A program made the translations under genes and the position numbers. A stretch of 64,000 nt of DNA from DASXHD01 sp038239005 (GTDB lineage: Bacteria; Myxococcota_A; Polyangia; Polyangiales; Polyangiaceae), in NCBI GenBank assembly GCA_038239005.1, contig JBBSFE010000015.1, positions 8,855 to 72,854 on the forward strand, written 5' to 3'. Shown piece after piece: positions 1 through 9,067 of the stretch (position 1 is its first letter; each line of letters starts with the position of its first letter). The notes below the pieces were generated by a model that was not told the origin of the DNA, ran no database searches, and saw only the letters and a list, made by a program, of their open reading frames with translations.

Positions 1-1729
1 CGTCTTGGTGGGCTTTTTCGATTTCGTCGAGCAAGAGCACCGCGTGTGGCGTCTTCGAGACGGCGTCGGTGAGCAAGCCGCCTTGATCGAAACCGACGTA
101 GCCAGGCGGCGCGCCGATGAGACGCGAGACCGAGTGGCGCTCCATGTACTCGCTCATGTCGAAGCGCAAAAACTGAACGCCGAGAATGCGTGCGAGCTGT
201 TTGGCGACTTCGGTTTTGCCGACGCCCGTGGGGCCCGTCAGCAAGAAGCAACCGATGGGGCGCTCGGGGCTGCGGAGGCCCGCGCGTGCGAGCTTGATGG
301 CGGACGCGAGCTGGTGAATCGCGGGCTCTTGGCCGAAGACGACGCCTTGGAGATCGGTCTCGAGCGTTTTGAGCCGCGCCTTGTCGTCGCTTTGAACGGT
401 GCGTGGTGGGATCTGCGCCATGCGCGCGAGAACGGTCTCGACGTCGGACACGGTGACCTTCGGTCGCTCGCCATCCGAGTGCTCTGCGCCCGCGAGCTTC
501 ACGGCGGCGCCCGACTCATCCATCAAGTCGATCGCTTTGTCTGGAAGGCGGCGGTCGTTCAGATACTTCGCGGCGAGCAAGGCCGATTGCTCGATGGCTT
601 CATCGACGTAATCGACCTCGTGAAACGCCTCATACTTAGGCTGCAAACCCTTCAGAATGAGCTTGGTTTCGTCCACGGTCGGCTCGAGCACTTCGACGCG
701 CTGGAAGCGGCGGGCGAGGGCGCGATCTTTCTCGAGGTGCGAGCGATATTCCTCGAACGTCGTCGAGCCAATGCAGCGCAAGTTGCCCGACGCGAGCGCG
801 GGCTTCAGTAAGTTCGAGGCGTCCATCGAGCCGCCGCTCGTCGCGCCTGCGCCGACGATCGTGTGGATCTCGTCGATGAAGAGGATGGCTTTGGGGATGT
901 CGCGGAGCGCTTTCAAAACGCCCTTGAGCCGCTCTTCGAAGTCGCCGCGGTAGCGCGTCCCCGCGAGAAGCGCGCCCATGTCGAGCGAGTAGACCTGCGA
1001 GCCCGCGAGCGCTTTCGGAATGCGACCTTCGTGGATGGCGAGTGCGAGCCCATCGACGATGGCGGTCTTGCCGACGCCCGAGTCGCCGACGAGCACGGGA
1101 TTGTTCTTTTTGCGACGGGCGAGGATTTGAATGATGCGCGCGATTTCGCGCTGGCGGCCGACGAGCGGATCGATGCGCCCTTCTGCCGCTTCTTTGTTGA
1201 GCAGCACCGTGAACGACTCGAGCGGGTTGCGCATGGTGGCGTCGCCGGCTGCGTCGACCTTGCGTGGATCGCCCGTGATGTCGCCACCGGCGCCTTCGGC
1301 TTCGAGCTTGCTCGTGCCGTGCGAGATGAACGACACGACATCGAGCCGCGTGACGCCCATCTCCTCGAGTGTGTTCACGGCGAACGAATCGGCCTCGGCG
1401 AAGATCGCGACGAGCACGTTGGCGCTCAGCACTTCTTCTTTGCCGCTCGACGTCACGTGCATGTCCGCGCGGCGAATGGCGCGGCTCGCACCCACCGAGA
1501 GCGTCGGGACGCTCTCTTCGTCGAGCGATTCCATTTCGTCGAGGTGAGCTTCGAGCTGCTTCTTCAGCTCTTTCACGTCGCCGCCGGAGTGGCGGATGAT
1601 CTTGGCGGTGGCGTCGTCGTAAAGGAGGGCGAGCAGGAGGTGCTCGATCGTGACGTACTCGTGATGGCGGCGCGAGGCTTCGTTGGCCGCCACGGTGAGG
1701 GCAATTTGGACTTCGGTGCTGAGGCGCAT
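1..1729 (-). CDS. clpA: ClpA, ATP-dependent Clp protease ATPase subunit (3' end missing)
   Basis: Unfoldase that feeds substrates into the ClpP peptidase in the cytoplasm. The frame runs off the left edge of the window, so about 576 of roughly 750 residues are present. Seen: a Clp N-domain (about residues 1-145), first AAA+ module with Walker A GDSGVGKT (Lys at about 221) and Walker B LFIDEIH, then the second module with Walker A GPTGVGKT and the motif DEIEKAH close to the edge. It starts at ATG 1729, directly after the TAA of clpS (1730-1732), so the two are one transcription unit. The clpS neighbour and absence of a ClpB-like middle coiled coil favour ClpA over ClpB or ClpC. Confidence 0.96.
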   Translation of the reverse strand, partial: MRLSTEVQIALTVAANEASRRHHEYVTIEHLLLALLYDDATAKIIRHSGGDVKELKKQLEAHLDEMESLDEESVPTLSVGASRAIRRADMHVTSSGKEEVLSANVLVAIFAEADSFAVNTLEEMGVTRLDVVSFISHGTSKLEAEGAGGDITGDPRKVDAAGDATMRNPLESFTVLLNKEAAEGRIDPLVGRQREIARIIQILARRKKNNPVLVGDSGVGKTAIVDGLALAIHEGRIPKALAGSQVYSLDMGALLAGTRYRGDFEERLKGVLKALRDIPKAILFIDEIHTIVGAGATSGGSMDASNLLKPALASGNLRCIGSTTFEEYRSHLEKDRALARRFQRVEVLEPTVDETKLILKGLQPKYEAFHEVDYVDEAIEQSALLAAKYLNDRRLPDKAIDLMDESGAAVKLAGAEHSDGERPKVTVSDVETVLARMAQIPPRTVQSDDKARLKTLETDLQGVVFGQEPAIHQLASAIKLARAGLRSPERPIGCFLLTGPTGVGKTEVAKQLARILGVQFLRFDMSEYMERHSVSRLIGAPPGYVGFDQGGLLTDAVSKTPHAVLLLDEIEKAHQD

Positions 1730-2077
1730 TTAATCGGACTCCGGCTCTGCCGTGACGAGAAGGGGCATCCCGTAGTCGCGGGCGAATTCGGTCACCTTTT
1801 CGACTTTGGTCTCGGCGACGTCACGCGTGTAGACACCGGCGACGCCGTTACCCTTCTTGTGAACCGTCAGCATGATGTAATTCGCTTCGCTCTCGCTCTT
1901 GTGGAAGAATTGCATGAGCGCCAAAACGACGAATTCCATCGTCGTGTAGTCGTCATTGTGGAAGAGGACCTTGTAGCGCCGGGGAACGGTGCTCTTGGGT
2001 TTGACCTTCTCGACGACCTGACCGTCGAGCTCGTCGCCCCCCGTAGGAGCCCCGGGACGTGTGGGGTTGTTCGGCAT
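1730..2077 (-). CDS. clpS: ClpS, adaptor for N-end rule substrates
   Basis: Adaptor of 115 residues that delivers N-degron substrates to ClpA. Seen: the conserved core with FHNDDYTTMEFV (about residues 39-50) and, further on, VHKKGNG, both typical of the ClpS fold and its substrate pocket and ClpA-binding face. The N-terminal 30 residues are Pro/Gly-rich and flexible, as usual. The start ATG 2077 is preceded on the coding strand by a purine-rich stretch. It is transcribed divergently from the kinase at 2154 and abuts clpA without a gap. Confidence 0.96.
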   Translation of the reverse strand: MPNNPTRPGAPTGGDELDGQVVEKVKPKSTVPRRYKVLFHNDDYTTMEFVVLALMQFFHKSESEANYIMLTVHKKGNGVAGVYTRDVAETKVEKVTEFARDYGMPLLVTAEPESD

Positions 2078-2153
2078 GCCCGATCCCGAAGTTTGCGGAG
2101 GACAATGGCAAGTTGCAAGAGGTGAAGAAGCTTTCTAACATTCTGGGTAGCGC

Positions 2154-3569
2154 ATGGAGCTCGCGGAGAACGTCGTTGTCGCGGGGAAGTTCCGGCTGGT
2201 CAAGATGATCGGCCGAGGCGGAATGGGGTCGGTTTGGCAGGCCAACCACCTCGCCCTCGACATTCCTTGCGCCGTGAAATTCATCGAGGGCGATTTCGCC
2301 CACGTCCCGGAGATGCAGGCGCGGTTTCAGCGCGAGGCCAAGGCTGCCGCCGCGCTGCGTAGCCCGCATGTCGTGCAGATCCTCGACCACGACATCTGGG
2401 AGGGCATGCCGTACATCGCGATGGAGCTCCTCGACGGCGAAGAGCTCAGCAAGCGCTTATCGAAGCAAGTCGCGCTCTCGCCCGCCGAGACGGTCGCGGT
2501 GCTCGGGCAAGTTTGCCGCGCGCTCAGCAAAGCTCATGCGGCGGGCATCGTTCACCGCGATCTCAAACCCGATAATTTGTTTTTGGTCCGCGACGATGAT
2601 CGCGAGATCGTGAAGATTCTCGATTTCGGGATCGCAAAAAGCAAAAATCCGAACCTCGACATCGGCGGCAACACCAAGACGGGCGCCATGCTCGGCACGC
2701 CCTATTACATGAGCCCCGAGCAAGCCCAGGGGAACAAATCGATCGATGGGCGCGCGGATCTGTGGGCGCTCGGCGTCATCGCGTTCGAATGCATGACGGG
2801 CAAGCGTCCGTTCGAAAGCGACGCCCTCGGCGATCTGTTGATGCAGATCATGGTGAAGCCGTTGCCCTTGCCATCGCAAGAGCGCGTGGGCGTGCCGCGC
2901 TCGTTCGATACGTGGTTTCAGAAAGCGTGCGCGCGCGATCCGAACGATCGCTTTCAAACGGCAAAGGAGCTCTCGGAAGGACTCGCGCTCGCGCTCAACA
3001 CCGGCGCCGTGACGGAGATGATGGCCGCGCCTTCGAGCGCGATGATGGTCGGCGCAACGCTCCCGTTGAACACACCGAACCCGCTCAACACGCCAAATCC
3101 GTATCTGCCCGTCCAGCCCGCACTTTCGCAAAGCGCACCGGGCGTTCCCGGTCCGCCGACACCGTTCGTGCACGCGGCCAGCATCGAAGCGTTCGAATCG
3201 CCGAAAAAATCGATGCTCGGCGTGTTCATCGGCGTGGGCGCCGTCTTCGCCGTGATGGTCGTCGTCGGCATCGTTTTCGCGATGAAGAGCGGAAGCGCGG
3301 GCACCGCAACCACCGTAACGCCGAGCTCCGCCGCCGCCAGCACCAACGCCAACGCCGCCACCAGCACCAACGCCAACGCCAACGCCAACGCGACAGCAGC
3401 GACAACCACGCCGACGGTCGCGGCAACCGCGGAGCCGACCGCGACCGCGACCGCGACTGCCGTCGCGACCGTTGCCACGGGTCACGGCCGTCCGCTTCCG
3501 TCCGCGACCGCGAAGCCGAGCGCTCAGGCGACGAGCACCGTGAAACCCGGCACCGATCTCGGGTTCTAA
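2154..3569 (+). CDS. Transmembrane serine/threonine protein kinase (PknB-type)
   Basis: Protein kinase of 471 residues. Seen: glycine loop GRGGMGSV (20-27), Lys42 in AVKF, catalytic loop HRDLKPDN starting at His134, DFG at 157, and GTPYYMSPEQ of the activation segment. So it is a complete RD kinase. A single membrane segment lies at about 354-377, followed by a low-complexity tail of Thr/Ala/Asn and a short end GTDLGF. The orientation implied is cytoplasmic kinase, periplasmic tail. There is no PASTA or other recognisable sensor domain. The linker is built of hexanucleotide repeats. The following gene starts one base after its stop, so they may be co-transcribed. Substrates unknown. Confidence 0.93.
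   Translation: MELAENVVVAGKFRLVKMIGRGGMGSVWQANHLALDIPCAVKFIEGDFAHVPEMQARFQREAKAAAALRSPHVVQILDHDIWEGMPYIAMELLDGEELSKRLSKQVALSPAETVAVLGQVCRALSKAHAAGIVHRDLKPDNLFLVRDDDREIVKILDFGIAKSKNPNLDIGGNTKTGAMLGTPYYMSPEQAQGNKSIDGRADLWALGVIAFECMTGKRPFESDALGDLLMQIMVKPLPLPSQERVGVPRSFDTWFQKACARDPNDRFQTAKELSEGLALALNTGAVTEMMAAPSSAMMVGATLPLNTPNPLNTPNPYLPVQPALSQSAPGVPGPPTPFVHAASIEAFESPKKSMLGVFIGVGAVFAVMVVVGIVFAMKSGSAGTATTVTPSSAAASTNANAATSTNANANANATAATTTPTVAATAEPTATATATAVATVATGHGRPLPSATAKPSAQATSTVKPGTDLGF
3340..3393 (+). repeat. Hexanucleotide repeats in the kinase tail
   Basis: Runs of AACGCC/ACCAACGCC encode alternating Asn-Ala and Thr-Asn-Ala after the membrane segment. A second short run of GACCGC encodes Thr-Ala at 3437-3460. 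The tracts keep the frame, being multiples of three, and are likely to vary in length by slippage. Confidence 0.7.
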
Positions 3570-3570
3570 C

Positions 3571-4344
3571 GTGCGACTCGCGCGTGTGATCACGTCACTC
3601 GGCGATCCCGTGCTGAGGCGCGAGCTCGTGATCGAGAAGATTTCGATCGAGGACACCGCCGCAATCGCAGTTGCGCTCGACGAGCTCGGTGTCGCCGCAG
3701 AGCAGGGCGACGTGCACGCGAAAGAAGCGCTCATCGCAGTGGTCGATGCGTTCGCGGATTTGCGCGCGGAAGCGGCGGTTCAGCGCTTGCGCGAAGAAGC
3801 CGCGGGCGCGGGGCTCGTGACGCTCGACCGGCTCCTCCGCCGGCCGGTGCATTCGATCCCCACGGGCCCGCGCTCTCAGCGACCACCGGACTACGGATAC
3901 GGCCGCCCGCTCACGCTCGGCGAACGGAAATCACTCGCGCGCCGCCCTGATCGCAACGTGCTCGAGCGGTTGCTCGGCGATCCACACCCCGACGTCATTC
4001 GCGGCGTTCTCCGCAACGCGCGCCTCACGGAAGACGACGTCGTGCGTTTCGTCGCGCGCGTACCGGGTCGCCCCGAGCTCCTCAGCGAAGTCGCGCGTTC
4101 CCCGGCGTGGGCGCACCGCCCGCGCGTGCGTTTGTCACTCGTGCTGAACCCGCTCACGCCGACCGATCTCACGATGCCGCTCGCGGGCCTCCTCCTTCGG
4201 CACGAGCTCAAGCTCGTCATCGAATCCACCAACGTACCCGCCGCCCTCCGCGCCGCCTCGGTCGAGCATCTCCGCCGCAAATATCCTCACGACAACGCTT
4301 CGAAGTCCCCGACGGGGGACTCCCACGGCACTCAACTTCACTGA
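3571..4344 (+). CDS. Uncharacterised helical protein, possibly HEAT-repeat-like
   Basis: A 257-residue protein that I do not recognise. It starts with GTG one base after the TAA of the kinase gene, suggesting one operon. Seen: no signal peptide, no membrane segment, no cysteine cluster. The sequence is rich in amphipathic helix patterns, with repeats of the kind 'R..D.NVLERLLGDPHPDVIRGVL', which resemble HEAT-type units in bacterial proteins. Such scaffolds usually mediate protein contacts; a role with the adjacent kinase is inference only. Confidence 0.72.
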   Translation: MRLARVITSLGDPVLRRELVIEKISIEDTAAIAVALDELGVAAEQGDVHAKEALIAVVDAFADLRAEAAVQRLREEAAGAGLVTLDRLLRRPVHSIPTGPRSQRPPDYGYGRPLTLGERKSLARRPDRNVLERLLGDPHPDVIRGVLRNARLTEDDVVRFVARVPGRPELLSEVARSPAWAHRPRVRLSLVLNPLTPTDLTMPLAGLLLRHELKLVIESTNVPAALRAASVEHLRRKYPHDNASKSPTGDSHGTQLH

Positions 4345-4345
4345 G

Positions 4346-4672
4346 TCATTCTTCGTCGTCGAGGTCGATGAGGGCGACAGCGCTGGCGAAGATCGCGTCG
4401 CTGCAGGTTGGGCAGAGCGGGACTTCTTCGCGGCGGACTTCGGCGCCGCGGGCCCAGATGTAGACGCCCGTGCCTTGCTCTTCGCTGTTGGCTGAAGAGA
4501 GGGGTGTGTCGCACACGTCGCAGCGGATGATGGAGGCTTCCGCGAAGAGGTCGTGGTGGGTCGCCGTCGCGAACGGAGTGGTTTGCGGCGGGGCGGGCTC
4601 GCGTATGCTTTCTTGGCGGGCGGATTCGGGGCCCGCTTGGGGCTCGTGAGCTCTCGCCGTCGCGCGTCCCAT
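4346..4672 (-). CDS. Small zinc-ribbon protein, unknown function
   Basis: A 108-residue protein with a disordered Pro/Ala/Glu-rich N-terminal half and two CxxC pairs, CDVC and CPTC, about 35 residues apart, a pattern that binds one Zn ion. The C-terminus is acidic (IDLDDEE). It converges with the upstream gene with only one base between the two stops. No obvious ribosome site precedes ATG 4672, so the true start could be internal. No function can be assigned. Confidence 0.62.
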   Translation of the reverse strand: MGRATARAHEPQAGPESARQESIREPAPPQTTPFATATHHDLFAEASIIRCDVCDTPLSSANSEEQGTGVYIWARGAEVRREEVPLCPTCSDAIFASAVALIDLDDEE

Positions 4673-4811
4673 CGAACGCTCACATTACATCACGTCGCCA
4701 CGCTCGTCATGGGCGTTCGCGCCAGTGCCGGACCCACCTCTTCTTTGGGAAGTTGGGCCAAAACCTACGCTTGCTTGCTCAGGATCATGCGCGCAAGGTA
4801 AAAACAAGCTC

Positions 4812-5804
4812 GTGAGCGATCCCAAGGACCCAAAGGACTCAAGTCGACGCGATGCGCTCCAGCGCGTCGGCCTCGCCACGGGTGTGCTTGCGGCTGGCGC
4901 CGTCATCGGCCGCGCCGCGTGGGACCACGGCGGCTTCGGTCTCGAAGCCGCGCAAGGCGCTCGCCAAGTCCGCGATTTCCGCGATCCGTCTCTTCGCCAA
5001 GACACGCAATTCGCCGAAATCGGAATCGCCAAGCAGGGCTCGCCCGAAGAGCTCGTCACGCGCGCTCTCGCGGCGCTCGGCGGCATGAAGCGCTTCGTGT
5101 CACGCCATGACGTCGTCGTCGTCAAACCGAACATCGGTTGGGACCGCATGCCGATCCACGCGGCCAACACGAATCCCGATGTCGTCGCGGCAGTCGTCAA
5201 AGCCGCATACGACGCGGGCGCCAAACGCGTCGTCGTCGCTGATGGGTCGTGCAACGATCCGAATCGCTGCTTTCAGCGCTCCGGCATTTGGAGCAAGGCC
5301 TACGCCGTCGGCGCCGAGGTCGTGCTTCCCGCGGAGCATCGCTATCGCACGATGCGCCTCCAAGGCGACGTCCTCGACGAATGGCCCGTCTTCACGACGC
5401 TCGTCGACGCCGACAAGGTCATCAACGTCCCCGTCGCCAAACATCACAACCTCGCGAAGTTCACCGCGGCGATGAAAAATTGGTACGGCGTTCTCGGTGG
5501 CCGCCGCAATCGTCTCCACCAAAACATCGACACATCGATCGCCGACCTCGCAACCTTCATGCGGCCGACGCTCACCATCATCGACGCCGTGCGCGTGCTC
5601 GTGCGCAACGGCCCGCAAGGGGGCAACGTCGACGACACGCGCGAGATGCACACCGTCATCGCATCGGTCGATCAAGTCGCCGCTGACGCCTACGCGTGCA
5701 CGCTCATCGGCCAACACCGCGACAACCTCCCGTACCTGAAAATGGCTCACCAGCGCGGCATCGGCACGATGTACTGGGAAAACCTGCGCGTGAAAGAAGT
5801 CTGA
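4812..5804 (+). CDS. DUF362 domain protein with Tat signal
   Basis: A 330-residue protein of the DUF362 family. I chose GTG 4812 because it places a twin-arginine leader (SRRDALQ followed by a hydrophobic stretch) at residues 10-33; the frame is open upstream but the extra 29 residues look non-coding. Seen: VVVKPNIGW and VPVAKHHNLAKF, both characteristic of DUF362, and a late part resembling the family's uroporphyrin-III/iron-sulfur-associated members. It carries few cysteines. It ends two bases before the start of a polyferredoxin (5807), so the pair forms a redox module, probably exported folded by Tat. Reaction unknown. Confidence 0.85.
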   Translation: MSDPKDPKDSSRRDALQRVGLATGVLAAGAVIGRAAWDHGGFGLEAAQGARQVRDFRDPSLRQDTQFAEIGIAKQGSPEELVTRALAALGGMKRFVSRHDVVVVKPNIGWDRMPIHAANTNPDVVAAVVKAAYDAGAKRVVVADGSCNDPNRCFQRSGIWSKAYAVGAEVVLPAEHRYRTMRLQGDVLDEWPVFTTLVDADKVINVPVAKHHNLAKFTAAMKNWYGVLGGRRNRLHQNIDTSIADLATFMRPTLTIIDAVRVLVRNGPQGGNVDDTREMHTVIASVDQVAADAYACTLIGQHRDNLPYLKMAHQRGIGTMYWENLRVKEV

Positions 5805-5806
5805 GC

Positions 5807-7633
5807 GTGAGCGAAGTCGATCACGCAAACCCCATCCCGTGGAAAACGGGAACGCCGGGCCCCGTGCCTAGCCTCGACGCGCCCGCGAAAAAGACTGCGC
5901 CCGCGCCTGCGCCGAAAAAGAAGAAGCTTCCCGGTTCGGGGATTCAGGCGCGCACAAGCATTCGTACATTGAAGTGGGCGCGTCGCGTCGCCCAGGTCGG
6001 GTTCTTCGGCCTCTTCATGTACTTCCTGTTTCAGACGGCGTTTCGCGGCTCGTTCGCGGCGAGCGCGGATCAAGCGGTGAGGTTGCCGCTTCCAGTCGAA
6101 GCGTTCTTGCTCGCCGATCCGTTCGTCTCCGCCATGACAGCGCTCTCGACGCACACGGTGTATCGCGGGCTTCTCTGGAGCATCGGGCTGCTCGCGCTCA
6201 CGCTCGTTTTTGGTCGCGTCTTCTGCGGATGGATTTGCCCATTCGGAACGCTCCACCACTTCTTTGGTTGGCTCCTTCCGTCGCGGCATGGTCGCGGCGC
6301 GTCGCGCGTCGAGGCCAACAAGACGCACACGTATCAGCGCGTGAAATATTATCTGCTCTACGCGTTCTTGCTCGCGTCCGTCGCGGGCAGCGCGATCGGC
6401 GGCATGTTCGATCCGATTTGCATTGCGGTGCGATCGATCGGCCTCGGCGTCATCCCCGCAACGCAATACCTCACCGGTCGCGGCCTCAACGGCATCGAGA
6501 CGCACGTTGGCTCGCGCGCGCTTCAGGCATCGGCTGATCACACACAAGACATCCTCGCGCGCCAAGTGTGGCAGGCGCATCAGTCGTACTTTCACCAAAC
6601 GTGGCTCATCGTTTTCCTGCTCGTCGGGCTTCTCTTCTTGAACCGTTTCATTCCGCGCTTCTGGTGTCGCGTGCTTTGCCCGCTTGGCGCGTTCCTCGGC
6701 GTGTTCGCGCGCTTCGCCCTCTTCGGCATGGAGAAGGACCACGCGAAATGCACCGACTGCAACTTGTGCCTCGTGCACTGCCAAGGCGCTGACTCCCCGC
6801 AAGGCGGCGTGAAGTGGCGGCAGGACGAATGCCACATGTGCCTCAACTGCGAAACCTCGTGCCCCGAGGACGTCATCAAGTTCCGCTTCTTGCCGAACCG
6901 GAAGAGCACGATCACCGTTCCCGACACCGATCGCCGCACGGGTCTCGCCGCAGCCGGCGCTGGCATGCTCTTCTTGCCGGTGTCGCGCGTCGCCGATTCG
7001 CTCGACGTCAACTACCACTCGAAGGTGATTCGCCCCCCGGGCGCGGTCGAAGAGCGCGAGTTTCTCGAGCGCTGCATTCGATGTGCAGAATGCATGAAAG
7101 TCTGCCCGAACAACGCGCTCCATCCGGCGTTCTTCGAAGCGGGCATCGAAGGTTTGTGGACGCCCATCTTGATCGCGCGCATCGGCTACTGCGAGCACTC
7201 GTGCGTGCTCTGCGGCCAAGTCTGCCCGACAGGCGCCATCCAGAAAATCACCGAGAAGGAAAAGCTCGGCATCGGCCAAGAGCCGATCAAGATAGGCACC
7301 GCGTTTTACGATCACGGTCGCTGCTTGCCTTGGTCGATGCAGACGCCATGCATCGTCTGCGAAGAGTTCTGCCCGACCTCACCGAAAGCGATTTGGGTCG
7401 AAGAAGTCGAAGCCCCGATGCGCGACAGCAAGCCCGGCCCGAACGGCGAGTCACCCGCAATGAAGACGGTGAAGCTCCAGCGCCCGCACGTCGACCCGTC
7501 GCTCTGCATCGGCTGCGGCGCGTGCGAGAAGGTGTGCCCGGTGCAAGACCAGCCGGCCGTGTACATCACGAGCGTCGGCGAATCGCGCAGCAAGACGAAC
7601 GTCATCCTGCTCGAGAACACCAAGTACAGCTGA
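5807..7633 (+). CDS. Membrane-bound polyferredoxin, NapH/NosR-like
   Basis: A 608-residue integral membrane electron carrier. GTG 5807 is chosen because it follows the stop of the DUF362 gene by two bases. Seen: a Pro/Lys-rich cytoplasmic leader, about four or five membrane helices between residues 50 and 300, the NapH/NosR motifs FCGWICP (139-145) and WCRVLCP (about 286-292), and then at least five 4Fe-4S motifs of the type CxxCxxCxxxC between about 315 and 580 (CTDCNLC, CHMCLNC, CIRCAEC, CVLCGQVC, CIGCGAC). Known relatives pass quinol electrons to periplasmic reductases. Here the likely partner is the preceding DUF362 protein; the terminal acceptor is unknown. Confidence 0.88.
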   Translation: MSEVDHANPIPWKTGTPGPVPSLDAPAKKTAPAPAPKKKKLPGSGIQARTSIRTLKWARRVAQVGFFGLFMYFLFQTAFRGSFAASADQAVRLPLPVEAFLLADPFVSAMTALSTHTVYRGLLWSIGLLALTLVFGRVFCGWICPFGTLHHFFGWLLPSRHGRGASRVEANKTHTYQRVKYYLLYAFLLASVAGSAIGGMFDPICIAVRSIGLGVIPATQYLTGRGLNGIETHVGSRALQASADHTQDILARQVWQAHQSYFHQTWLIVFLLVGLLFLNRFIPRFWCRVLCPLGAFLGVFARFALFGMEKDHAKCTDCNLCLVHCQGADSPQGGVKWRQDECHMCLNCETSCPEDVIKFRFLPNRKSTITVPDTDRRTGLAAAGAGMLFLPVSRVADSLDVNYHSKVIRPPGAVEEREFLERCIRCAECMKVCPNNALHPAFFEAGIEGLWTPILIARIGYCEHSCVLCGQVCPTGAIQKITEKEKLGIGQEPIKIGTAFYDHGRCLPWSMQTPCIVCEEFCPTSPKAIWVEEVEAPMRDSKPGPNGESPAMKTVKLQRPHVDPSLCIGCGACEKVCPVQDQPAVYITSVGESRSKTNVILLENTKYS

Positions 7634-7640
7634 CCTCGCG

Positions 7641-7673
7641 CACGCCAACGCGGACGCCAACGCCAACGCCAAC
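7641..7673. repeat. Short hexamer repeat CGCCAA
   Basis: About five imperfect copies of the hexamer ACGCCA lie immediately after the polyferredoxin stop and just before the dodecamer array. Non-coding. Confidence 0.7.
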
Positions 7674-7686
7674 CGAAGGCTCTGAC

Positions 7687-7791
7687 GAGGAGACCGAGAC
7701 GGAGACCGAGACGGAGACCGAGACGGAGACCGAGACGGAGACCGAGACGGAGACCGAGACCGAGACCGAGACCGAGACGGAGACCGAGACC
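7687..7791. repeat. Microsatellite-like array of GAGACC/GAGACG
   Basis: About 105 bp made of a 12-base unit GAGACCGAGACG, degenerating to the 6-base GAGACC in the stretch 7753-7776. One strand is almost pure purine apart from C. It would read as Thr-Glu or Val-Ser repeats, but no plausible gene uses it. It lies between the polyferredoxin gene and the left end of the IS element. Confidence 0.9.
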
Positions 7792-7813
7792 CGGTCGGAC
7801 TCCGTCTGTGAGA

Positions 7814-7857
7814 CCGGAGACATGCCTGACAGATCAGTCCGAGGACATGCCTGACAG
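7814..7857. repeat. Left end of IS: two direct copies of a 19-mer
   Basis: Two copies of CCGRRGACATGCCTGACAG-like sequence at 7814-7832 and 7839-7857, 25 bp apart, differing at one or two positions. They are inverted relative to the copies at 9068-9120. Confidence 0.85.
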
Positions 7858-7868
7858 GTTCTCTTTCA

Positions 7869-9061
7869 TTAAATCCTTTTTACGTCTCTCCCAACGTTAA
7901 CCAATTCACCTCCACGCAGCTGACCGAGCAGGACGGGACCAAACCAAAGGTCGCCCTCACGATCGTTTCCATCGTCGGGCATGTTGCGTAGCTCGACTTC
8001 GAGACAAGCGAGAGCCGTGCTGACAAAGATACGTTTGCCGTCACAACGAATGAAGCCACGCTTGTCGACGCGCAGAGCGATGTTCCACGGCTCGCACTCG
8101 AATCGCAGAAGAGGGCGCGGGTAGCGACGCGGTGAGCGACGAAAAAGCGACTCGGGCGTCTTCATCGCCAAAGCCTCGTGAGGACGCACCTCGTTGTAGG
8201 TCTTGCGAAAGAGATCGCTCGCACGCTGCTGCGCGTGGACGTCGCGCTGAGGCGGCACTTCCGCTTTGAGCGTGCGATGGAAGCGCTCTTGGCGGCCATT
8301 CTGTTGCGGCTTGCCGGGCTCGATGCGCTCACGACGGATGCCGAGCCTCAACCACCAGACTGAGAGATCCGAAAGGCCGCCCGCGCCGACCGTCACAAAG
8401 GGAGGCCCGTTGTCGGTGCGAATCGCCTTCGGCATCCCGTACTCTTGAAACGCTGAATCGAAACGCGCATCACTTCGGCGCCGTTCGGCTCGAGCAACAC
8501 TTCACAGCGCACGAGGAAGCGCGTGTGTGCGTCGATGATCGTGAGCGGATAACAAACGCGACCGTCGAGCATTCGGAACTGACCTTTGAAGTCGGCGCAC
8601 CACGTCACGTTGGGCGCGTCGACAGAAGCGAAAGGCTCGGAGCTCCACTTCGAGCGGACGCGCCGACGACGCGGCAGCGTGAGGCCCCGGCGCTTGAGTA
8701 TCTCGCCGACGGTGCTCGGCGCAGGAATCGGCACGTCGCAGCGGTCACGCAGCAACTTGCGAAGCCTCTTCGGGCCCCAAGTCGGATGCGCTTTGCGAGC
8801 AGCGGCCACGAGCTCCTCGACGCGCTCGTCGACTTTCATAGGCGTCGTGTGAGGCCGCCGTGAACGCTCGGCAACCGCCGCAACGTCGCGTCCGCTCCTG
8901 CAGTATCGCGCGATGAGCCGATGCCCCGCATCGCGACTGACGCCGAACTCGCGGCACAGCTCGCTCACGTTGACGACGCCTTCGCCAGCGTCCCATCGCT
9001 TCTCCCACTCCAACACGAACTTCACTCGCTCCTTCATCGAATCCGTTTCCTTCCAGGGCAT
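7869..9061 (-). pseudogene. IS481-family DDE transposase, frameshifted
   Basis: Begins MPWKETDSMKERVKFVLEWE, typical of IS481 transposases, with helix-turn-helix (ELCREFGVSRDAGH) and an rve-type integrase core. The DDE residues are visible: Asp in WCADFKG, Asp in RTDNGPPF, Glu in NGRQERFHRTLK. The N-terminal part (9061 down to about 8462) and C-terminal part (about 8460 to 7869) are in different frames. One missing T in the coding-strand T-run (A-run 8461-8463 on the + strand) would restore VFDSAFQEYGMPKAIR. Either a disabling deletion, a sequencing error or, less likely, a recoding site. Otherwise full length and well preserved, so recent. Confidence 0.88.
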
Positions 9062-9067
9062 GCGCCA

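Noticed and set aside
863..2125. Open frame of 420 codons opposite clpA/clpS
   Set aside because: No domain; clpA and clpS are unmistakable on the other strand.
5747..7315. 522-codon open frame opposite the polyferredoxin
   Set aside because: It is antisense to the Fe-S cysteine motifs and has no domain or signal.
7687..7791. CRISPR array
   Set aside because: The units are contiguous with no spacers and no cas genes.
7602..7823. Val-Ser repeat open frame
   Set aside because: It is only the dodecamer array read through.
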